A stretch of DNA of 12,723 nt. It comes from Hirudo medicinalis. Lineage: Eukaryota > Annelida > Clitellata > Hirudinida > Hirudinidae. Both the position numbers and the translations under genes were made by a program. The notes beneath the pieces were generated by a model, which worked only from the letters and a program-made list of their open reading frames with translations, was not told the DNA's origin and searched no databases. The stretch spans positions 10,389 to 23,111 of the forward strand of contig MPNW01001529.1 of NCBI GenBank assembly GCA_011800805.1, given 5' to 3'. This document shows positions 7,460 through 12,723 of the stretch, piece by piece (within the stretch, counting starts at the first letter, position 1; each line of letters begins with the position of its first letter).

Positions 7460-7577
7460 GCAGGTCGGCCGAATGGGTTGCGGTTCCCACGATGCGGTAA
7501 CAGTCGTGATGTGCCGTGTTCGAAACCCAGCCTGCACTGCCGCAAGCGCCCTTGGGAAGGAGCGCTATATAAATGGT
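7460..7577 (+). mobile_element. tRNA-derived SINE-like element
   Basis: An A-box-like CGGCCGAATGGG (7466-7477) matches the RNA polymerase III A-box consensus TRGYNNARNNGG at 11 of 12 positions. A B-box-like TGTTCGAAACC (7517-7527) matches GGTTCGANNCC at 10 of 11. The boxes start 51 bases apart. Downstream comes CTTGGGAAGGAGCGCTATATAAAT in two parts: CTTGGGAAGG (7551-7560) and AGCGCTATATAAAT (7561-7574). This resembles the shared 3' tail of animal SINEs mobilised by L2/CR1-type LINEs. The T-arm stem has mismatches, so it is an old SINE head and not a working tRNA gene. Target-site duplications were not resolved. Confidence 0.55.
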
Positions 7578-7582
7578 TAACG

Positions 7583-7623
7583 AAAAGCGCCTCCGACGCT
7601 ATGCATGCGGCGCTACATAAATG
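7583..7623 (+). mobile_element. second SINE-tail-like segment
   Basis: AAAAGCGCCTCCGACG is followed by GCGGCGCTACATAAATGAAC, a diverged echo of the GCGCTATATAAAT tail just upstream. It could be a duplicated tail or the end of a second element inserted next to the first. Confidence 0.35.
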
Positions 7624-8213
7624 AACTACAGAATGCTACCTACCCGTTACGGCCTTCAATTTACTCAGTTCTCTGCCTCCGAGCAGTAGATTATTGGAGA
7701 TTTTTAAGGGTAAAAAAGAAGCTCTTCTTTTTTTTTTGGCGGCAAAACTACAGAGGACTTAATAACCCCGATTATTGGCAAATCTCCAGCTACAGTTCTT
7801 TCATCATTATCAATGCACATGTGCTGCTTTAATGCTCCCAATCTCCGAGTAAATAAACAAGATTATTTATCTCTTTGATTCACTCCAGAACATATTTTCC
7901 ATGTAGTTTTTAAATGCCCTCCATCACCTGGATGAGAGTCCGCACGAGGGTGCACGAGGGAATGGGTTTCTGATTCGGGTTGTTTTCGTTTGGAGATTTA
8001 TGCGGTGGTAATTGGAATAATATATATATATATATTCAATCTACAGCCCGGCCGGTAACTCGTCGATTCACACCTGTAGTTAAAACACCTGTATTAACGA
8101 GCGAGTCACGTTTGTAAATTACTAGCGCTACGAGTAAAAGAAAAGTGACCGGTGCCAGGTTCCATTATATCTGCGCAGTAGATCGACATTTTAAAGTGTA
8201 TTTACAACTTGAT
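7624..8213. other. complex sequence with minor repeats
   Basis: No gene is supported. It contains a T10 run (about 7728-7737), a tandem GCACGAGGGT 10-mer pair (about 7941-7960), a short (TA)n run at about 8021-8035, the perfect palindrome CCGGCCGG at 8048-8055, and CACCTGTA twice (about 8071 and 8087). Confidence 0.5.
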
Positions 8214-8291
8214 ATCTCCTCTTCCTCCTCTTCCTCCTCCTCCTACTCCTTCCTTCCTTCCTTCCTTCCTTCCCTCTTTTTTCTTTCTTTA
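8214..8291 (+). repeat. CTTCCT/(TTCC)n pyrimidine tract
   Basis: Nearly unbroken pyrimidines: TCC/TTCC units, then about seven TTCC units, then a CT/TTTC tail. One A interrupts it. Long homopyrimidine runs can form triplex (H-DNA) structures. Confidence 0.92.
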
Positions 8292-8355
8292 AACTTAAAT
8301 CCCATCCAAATCCATGGGCTAAAAACAAGTGGATATATTTTCTTTCCTAAGAGTA

Positions 8356-8387
8356 TCTTCATCAATCCGTGTCTTCATCAATCCGTG
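8356..8387 (+). repeat. 16-bp tandem duplication
   Basis: TCTTCATCAATCCGTG occurs twice in direct tandem (8356-8371 and 8372-8387) with no mismatch, followed by a partial TCTCT. Confidence 0.9.
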
Positions 8388-8465
8388 TCTCTCTAAATTA
8401 AGCTTGCCATAAAAGAGGGTCAGACTAAACAAATTTCATTCAAGCTAAGAAAGTCCTTTGTGTTT

Positions 8466-8503
8466 ACAACAACAACAACAAGAACAAGAACAACAACAAC
8501 AAG

Positions 8504-8574
<71 letters not shown>

Positions 8575-8576
8575 GA
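8466..8576 (+). repeat. (CAA)n microsatellite with AAG variants
   Basis: The 5' half is interrupted by AAGAAC units; the 3' half is a pure run of about 22 CAA units ending in AAG. It produces poly-Cys, poly-Val and poly-Gln-like frames that are not genes. Confidence 0.95.
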
Positions 8577-8672
8577 ATGAAAAAGTCGGCTGAAGAATGA
8601 ACAAAAACTCCATCGAAACCGGCGATCAAAAGTGAACGCGGAAAATAAAGTCGGAAATTGCCCCGGATTTGC

Positions 8673-8712
8673 GTCTTCTTCTTCTTCTTCTTCTTTATTA
8701 TTATTATTATTA

Positions 8713-8744
<32 letters not shown>

Positions 8745-8800
8745 GTTATTATTATTATTGTTATTATTATTCTTTTTCATCTTTTTCTTTTTTATTCTTC
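8673..8800 (+). repeat. (CTT)n to (TTA)n compound microsatellite
   Basis: About seven CTT units change directly into about 25 TTA units with three TTG variants, then a T/C-rich tail. The array ends six bases before an unresolved N. Confidence 0.94.
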
Positions 8801-8805
8801 TTATT

Positions 8806-8806
8806 N
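8806..8806. other. ambiguous base (N)
   Basis: The second of only two N bases in the window, again at the edge of a microsatellite. It implies a local assembly join or polishing failure. Confidence 0.95.
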
Positions 8807-8933
8807 ATATCTGGCCTGAAATTACACCTGGTCATCATGATCTACTAAATTTCCAATATTTGACTTTAATTCTACGTGCCAATCTCACCAAACATGTAAT
8901 AACAAAGACAACAACATTAATTTATTAAACAGA

Positions 8934-9108
8934 TAATAATAATGATGATGATGAAGATGATGATAATAATAAAAATAACAACAATAATAATAATGATAAT
9001 GATGATGATGATGATGATGATGACGACGACGACAACGACGATGATGATGATGATGACGATGATGATGATGATGATGATGATAATAACAATAATAATAATA
9101 TTAATAAT
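8934..9108 (+). repeat. mixed (AAT)(GAT)(GAC)(AAC) compound array
   Basis: AAT, GAT, GAC, AAC and GAA blocks follow one another in three-base phase. The centre (about 9019-9042) is GAC-rich and contains one GACAAC. It is flanked by GAT blocks, and then by AAT and AAC blocks, giving a roughly symmetric arrangement. Confidence 0.93.
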
Positions 9109-9244
9109 TTAATTTGCAAATGAACATATTTCATAACATCATCGTGTTCTCCTCTGATCCGATCTTAGCATAACGCAAATGAGAAACATGAAAAAGGCCG
9201 AATGTGATGAAACAAACAGGCATATAAACATTTGTATTCCGACA

Positions 9245-9606
9245 AATAACCAAGTCACTAATTCACCAACCAAGTCACTCATTCACCAACTAATTCACTC
9301 ATTCACCAACTCATTCACTCATTCACCAACTAATTCACTCATTCACCAACTCATTCACTCATTCACCAACTCATTCACTCATTCACCAACTAATTCACTC
9401 ATTCACCAACTCATTCACTCATTCACTAACTAAATCACCAATTCACTAACTAAATCACTCATTCATCAACTAATTCACCAACTAATTCACTCATTCACTA
9501 ACTGAATCACCAATTCACTAACTAAATCAGTCATTCATCAACTAATTCACCAACTCATTCACTCATTCACCAACTAATTCACTCATTCACCAAATAACTA
9601 AATCAA
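9245..9606 (+). repeat. ATTCACCAAC satellite-like array with 20- and 60-bp order
   Basis: Units of 20 bases (ATTCACCAAC plus TAATTCACTC or TCATTCACTC) stay in exact register from 9261 to 9480. The 60 bases at 9301-9360 are identical to 9361-9420, showing a higher-order duplication. Downstream copies carry ATTCACTAAC, TAAATCACCA and ATTCATCAAC variants and become less regular. The related 84-codon frame is repeat translation. Confidence 0.95.
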
Positions 9607-10033
9607 ATCAAATGCCTTTCAATAAAAAATATATCAAGTCTTTCGGAACATTCAATATTTTCCTGGCAGAGGATAAAGTGGCACATCACACGATGCTCCT
9701 GTGCTCTGCTTACTTGAAGCCAGGAATGTCTGATTTACTGCCTGCAGACAATGAGACACTGGTTGGGGGAAATGTGCCGATCTTAGTTAATATTTATTTG
9801 GTTATATTTATGTGGTTATTTATTTTGTTATATTTATTTATTATAAATATCTTTATAGTTGTATTATTGCTCAAATTAATTTGTATCAACAGTAAATATA
9901 GTTGTTGTTGTTATTATTAAAAAATCCCAACCTAACTTTTAATAGTGTTCGGGGTAACCAGGGTTAAGATTAGGGGCCATAAAAGTTGTTGGCTCCCCCT
10001 TGTCTTCGACAAAGTGCTCTATCACATCCATCC
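9607..10033. other. complex, partly AT-rich spacer
   Basis: No gene is supported. TTATTTA-rich sequence spans about 9788-9865 and is followed by a short TTG/TTA run near 9900-9919. The frame across 9612-9920 is hydrophobic only because of the AT-rich stretch. Confidence 0.5.
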
Positions 10034-10300
10034 TCACACGTGCACTCCGTCCGTGAAGTACAAGTCGGAGCTGGAACAAACTAACGACCTTTTTCGACAG
10101 TCAATAATCAGCCAGTCATGTCCCACAGCTGTCTTTAACTCGTCAAAACAGGCAGAACTGGAGATCCTAACGCCTTTCTCCCGCTCAAAACCGTGTTTTC
10201 TCGGCTGCTCGAACAGTTCGTTCGCAAGCTCTCGGTCTGCAATTTCAAACTGTGGTTTGAGTATCGCATTCTGGAGTGAATAACTAAGACTCACACTCAC
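10034..10300 (-). CDS. protein-like open frame, possible exon
   Basis: About 88 minus-strand codons end at a TGA at 10034-10036. Many codons begin with G (Glu, Asp, Ala, Gly, Val), charged residues are well balanced, and the text includes Glu-Ile-Ala-Asp-Arg-Glu-Leu and Gly-His-Asp-Trp-Leu-Ile-Ile-Asp-Cys, as real proteins do. A possible splice acceptor, TTATTCACTCCAG, falls 5' of Asn-Ala-Ile-Leu, and GT-rich sequence near the stop could hold a donor. I recognise no family. The antisense frame is also open (9945-10283), and chance cannot be excluded. It may be an exon or a retroelement fossil. Confidence 0.3.
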   Translation of the reverse strand: MSVSLSYSLQNAILKPQFEIADRELANELFEQPRKHGFEREKGVRISSSACFDELKTAVGHDWLIIDCRKRSLVCSSSDLYFTDGVHV

Positions 10301-10327
10301 TCCTCTGTGGTTTTCCTCCTTTACTCG

Positions 10328-10420
10328 GGGTTCTCTTCTTTTTCTTCTTCTTCTTCTTCTTATTCTTCTTCTTCTTCTTCTTTTTCTTCTTCTTCTTCTT
10401 ATTCTTCTTCTTCTTCTTCC
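10328..10420 (+). repeat. (TTC)n homopyrimidine tract
   Basis: About 90 bases of TTC units broken by two TTA variants and CTTTTTC. The complement is (GAA)n, the trinucleotide known to form triplex or sticky DNA and to impede polymerases when expanded. Confidence 0.95.
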
Positions 10421-10637
10421 GCTTCGAAAAGATGAAGATTTCGAAGGAAGCTGCTAAAGGTCGAGAAATTCACGTAATTCGAAGTCCTTGGTTGTAAAAA
10501 TGTTAACTTTCTCCAAGCAAACATCCTCAGAATCTCATTCGGTAGTCAAGAGAGGAACTAAATTTCCACAGTTGTTTTTGCGCGTTGGCAACCTGTCTTC
10601 ATCTGAAAGTCATTGTTACATTTTATTCAGTATCCCT
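10421..10637. other. nonrepeat spacer
   Basis: Complex sequence between the TTC tract and the 34-bp duplication. I see no gene or site. Confidence 0.5.
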
Positions 10638-10715
10638 GCATGTCTTCGTGTAGGTCTGCCTTCATCCTATTGCATGTCTTCGTGTAGGTCTGCCTTCATC
10701 CTACTGCATGTCTCT
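10638..10715 (+). repeat. 34-bp tandem duplication, about 2.3 copies
   Basis: A 34-base unit starting GCATGTCTTCGTGTAGG occupies 10638-10671 and 10672-10705 with one difference near the end (ATT versus ACT). A third copy starts GCATGTCT and then diverges. The short 111-codon frame over it is not supported as a gene. Confidence 0.92.
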
Positions 10716-10833
10716 GTCTCTTGTTGCATAACGTTGAATATCGATCCATCATGTTTAAGTTATTGCTTCTCATGCAACGGATTCATAAATCCAAAACTAT
10801 TCTCGGGTCCTTGGCTTTCCTGAGCTGCAGTCA

Positions 10834-10937
10834 CACGCACACGAATGCTCTCATGCACATGCACGAGTGTTCACAAGCACAGACACACACACACACGCAC
10901 GCACACGCACGCACACACAGACACACACAAGTACAGA
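10834..10937 (+). repeat. CA/CG alternating tract
   Basis: CACA, CGCA and CATGCA alternations over about 100 bases, with purest (CA)n at about 10880-10930. Alternating purine-pyrimidine sequence with CG steps favours Z-DNA. Confidence 0.9.
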
Positions 10938-11070
10938 GTTAGAGAGAAATAGGTAATAAATTTGTTTTTTCTTCTTGCGAAAAATCGTGCATTTCAAACA
11001 TAAGATGGTGTCTGAAACAATCTCAGACACTTGAGGTAACGGATTGCTCTGCAGGACATAAATCTTCAAG

Positions 11071-11130
11071 CACTCCTCTCCCCCTCCTCCTCCTCCTCCT
11101 CCTCCTCTCTCTCACTCTCTCTTTCTCTCG
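11071..11130 (+). repeat. (TCC)n to (CT)n pyrimidine tract
   Basis: CCCC leads into about nine TCC units and then CT dinucleotides, with one A interruption. It is the third long pyrimidine tract on the plus strand (after 8214 and 10328). Confidence 0.92.
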
Positions 11131-11288
11131 TGCACATCTCACCACTTCCAATCACGGAGTGCACTCGCGAGCGTCCGTGTGATTTTCCTGGTCACGCACA
11201 ACTTTGGCATCGAAGGATTTGGCGGCTCTAGGAGTTTTCCTTTTAGGAGTTCAATGAGAGCAGCTATGAGAGGAAGAGGTTTGGAAAA
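11131..11288. other. nonrepeat spacer
   Basis: Complex sequence with overlapping frames on both strands. No gene is supported. Confidence 0.5.
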
Positions 11289-11340
11289 TGTACACGTGAC
11301 CTGTACAAAGTGTACACGTGACCTGTACAAAGTGTACAAC
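11289..11340 (+). repeat. 22-bp tandem duplication with E-boxes
   Basis: TGTACACGTGACCTGTACAAAG occurs at 11289-11310 and 11311-11332 without mismatch, followed by TGTACAACG. Each copy holds CACGTG (11293-11298 and 11315-11320) and two GTAC words, so the units are rich in short palindromes (TGTACA, CACGTG). Confidence 0.9.
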
Positions 11341-11556
11341 GAGAAGTACAAGCGTGTACTGATTGTAAACTGGATTTGATCTTTATTTCTCGAGGATTGC
11401 CATTGTAAAAACACACGTGCACAGGACTCCTTTTTATGAGCACAGACTCACGGACACACGCACATGTTCGACTCCAGCTCAGCGCCATGACGATTGTAAT
11501 GGAATCACTAATTTGCTTACAAAGGAGGATAATACAATGGATGTCACTTCCGTTCC
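11341..11556. other. nonrepeat spacer
   Basis: Complex sequence. AATAAA occurs on the minus strand (TTTATT at about 11383-11388). It could serve as a distant polyadenylation signal for the candidate terminal exon at 12109-12261, but the distance of about 700 bases makes this weak. Confidence 0.4.
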
Positions 11557-11838
11557 ACCCATTCATTCACCCATTCATTCATTCACCCATTCATTCATCC
11601 ACCCATTCATTCACCCATTCATTCATTCACCCATTCATTCATTCACCCACTCATTCGTTCACCCACTCATTCGTTCACCCACCCATTCATTCATTCACCC
11701 ATTCATTCATCCACCCATTCATTCATTCACCCACTCACTCATTCACCCACCCATTCATTCACCCACCCATTCATTCATCCACCCATTCATTCACCCATTC
11801 ATTCATTCACCCTTTCATTCACTCACCATTCATTATTA
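11557..11838 (+). repeat. (ATTC)(ACCC) tetranucleotide array
   Basis: ATTC units interspersed with ACCC, ATCC, ACTC and GTTC at irregular intervals. It is of the same family as 262-400 and in the same orientation. Pro/His/Ser/Phe strings in its frames have no coding support. Confidence 0.94.
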
Positions 11839-11935
11839 TTATGGCTTGGGGAATTATTTAAGAATTATAGATTTTACTTAATATTATTATTAATTATAGA
11901 TTTTCCAAAAATAATTATAAACAAGCAAAAATAAA

Positions 11936-11936
<1 letters not shown>
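11839..11936. other. AT-rich spacer
   Basis: ATT runs and repeated AATTATAGATTTT (about 11863 and 11893). No gene is seen. Confidence 0.5.
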
Positions 11937-12014
<78 letters not shown>

Positions 12015-12056
12015 TAACAATAATAATAACAATATAATAATAATAATAATAATAAC

Positions 12057-12090
<34 letters not shown>
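11937..12090 (+). repeat. (AAT)n microsatellite
   Basis: About 50 AAT units. The first 70 bases or so are pure, then AAC variants and one ATA slip occur (about 12010-12060), then it is pure again. Minus-strand poly-Tyr, poly-Ile and poly-Leu frames are artefacts. Confidence 0.95.
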
Positions 12091-12092
<2 letters not shown>

Positions 12093-12108
12093 GCAACAGA
12101 AATCACCA

Positions 12109-12261
12109 TCACAACTCCCCTGGCGGCGGGAAATCCCTCTCGGAGTTGTTTACATCTCCCGCGTCATCATCGATCACGATGTCGACATTATCGCTCGGAA
12201 CTTCCGGTGTGTTTTTCCTTCGGTGACGTCTGCTCTTGTTTTCACTTTCGCTTTCCGTAAT
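12109..12261 (-). CDS. candidate C-terminal exon, frame 2 (50 codons)
   Basis: A minus-strand frame is open for 50 codons from 12261 down to a TGA at 12109-12111. It begins Ile-Thr-Glu-Ser-Glu-Ser-Glu and passes a basic Arg-Arg-His-Arg-Arg-Lys cluster (about residues 11-16). It then has an acidic Asp-rich stretch (about 24-36) and ends Phe-Pro-Pro-Pro-Gly-Glu-Leu. There is no ATG. The upstream frame (next entry) is offset by one base and overlaps it, so the pair could be one exon with a single-base indel, or two exon ends. The block is CpG-rich. No family is recognised, and a frame of this length alone is within chance. Confidence 0.28.
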   Translation of the reverse strand: MTESESENKSRRHRRKNTPEVPSDNVDIVIDDDAGDVNNSERDFPPPGEL

Positions 12262-12424
12262 TTATGAGATGATTACGAGTGGGATGGGGAGAGGTTTGGC
12301 CCCAATGGACGGACGGTGCCGTCGGGTGATACGGCTGTTTGATTCCGGGGATCGTGGTGTTTATCGGCCCCGAGGCAGTCGGAGGACCAACCGTGGATGT
12401 TCTGGCATTGAGTTGATTGGTGGA
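12242..12424 (-). CDS. candidate exon, frame 1 (Pro/Thr-rich, 57 codons plus His tract)
   Basis: Reading the minus strand, CAT/CGT codons of the GAT array (poly-His/Arg) lead in frame into Ser-Thr-Asn-Gln-Leu-Asn-Ala-Arg-Thr and then a Pro/Thr/Ser/Gly-rich segment. It ends Asn-Tyr-Gly-Lys-Arg-Lys before a TGA at 12242-12244. The 57 codons after the array come from nonrepetitive sequence. In its last codons it overlaps the frame of the previous entry; one extra base in the AAA of ATAAATT (about 12259-12265) would explain the offset. The frame stays open through the array to the window end only because the repeat lacks stops. No function is assigned. Confidence 0.25.
   Translation of the reverse strand, partial: STNQLNARTSTVGPPTASGPINTTIPGIKQPYHPTAPSVHWGQTSPHPTRNHLINYGKRK

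Positions 12425-12723
<299 letters not shown>

Noticed and set aside
7460..7535. Functional tRNA gene
   Set aside because: A and B boxes are recognisable, but the T-arm stem has at least two mismatched pairs and a SINE-type tail follows, so a decayed tRNA-derived element fits better.
8945..9134. Poly-Ser/Leu minus-strand protein
   Set aside because: Translation of the compound AAT/GAT array; no unique sequence of useful length is included.
10834..10937. Telomere- or centromere-type repeat
   Set aside because: It is a CA/CG dinucleotide tract; no TTAGGG-type or long satellite unit is seen anywhere in the window.
11890..12112. Membrane-protein-like poly-Leu/Ile/Tyr frames
   Set aside because: Direct translation of the AAT/ATT array in different frames.

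Overview
The window looks like noncoding DNA from an animal nuclear genome, most likely an invertebrate. It is saturated with microsatellites and minisatellites, it keeps many CpG dinucleotides, it carries a tRNA-derived SINE-like element, and it has no prokaryotic gene structure (no operons, and no ribosome-binding sites in front of credible starts). Two isolated N bases (2032 and 8806) sit at the edges of repeat arrays, as in a draft assembly. I could not fix the phylum; a mollusc or other lophotrochozoan is a guess from the repeat-rich texture only.

Layout. 1-1560: several ATC/GTC arrays, a CAA array, an ATTC array, a switching AAT/ATT block and a 56-bp inverted repeat carrying two CRE palindromes. 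1700-2200: a 23-bp minisatellite, an AAT/ATT hairpin and a GGAT/GGAA array. 2200-3835: TG-rich DNA, a TTG array, an indel-free 21-bp minisatellite with scattered outlier motifs, and two GAT arrays. 3836-5620: mostly complex sequence with one protein-like minus-strand frame. 5621-5975: a 25-bp minisatellite of 14 copies. 5976-8210: complex sequence with the SINE-like element at about 7460-7623. 8214-9606: dense pyrimidine, CAA, TTA, AAT/GAT and ATTC-type arrays, the last with an exact 60-bp higher-order duplication. 9607-11556: complex sequence with a protein-like minus-strand frame (10034-10300), a TTC tract, a CA/CG tract, a TCC/CT tract and two short tandem duplications. 11557-12090: ATTCACCC and AAT arrays. 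12109-12424: a CpG-rich, nonrepetitive block with two adjoining protein-like minus-strand frames. 12425-12723: a GAT array that runs off the end, with its last 114 bases pure.

No complete gene can be supported. Most long open frames are translations of trinucleotide arrays (poly-Ser, -His, -Asn, -Leu, -Asp), which lack stops for trivial reasons. The two longest frames in complex DNA (146 and 150 codons) are about what chance gives in a window this size. The best coding candidates are exon-like fragments on the minus strand at 12109-12424 and 10034-10300, then 4142-4447; none matches a family I recognise. I see no convincing new biological system. The most interesting items are the CRE hairpin (1329-1384), the indel-free 21-bp array, the CpG-rich exon-like block beside the terminal GAT array, and the pattern of GAC/GAT interruptions.
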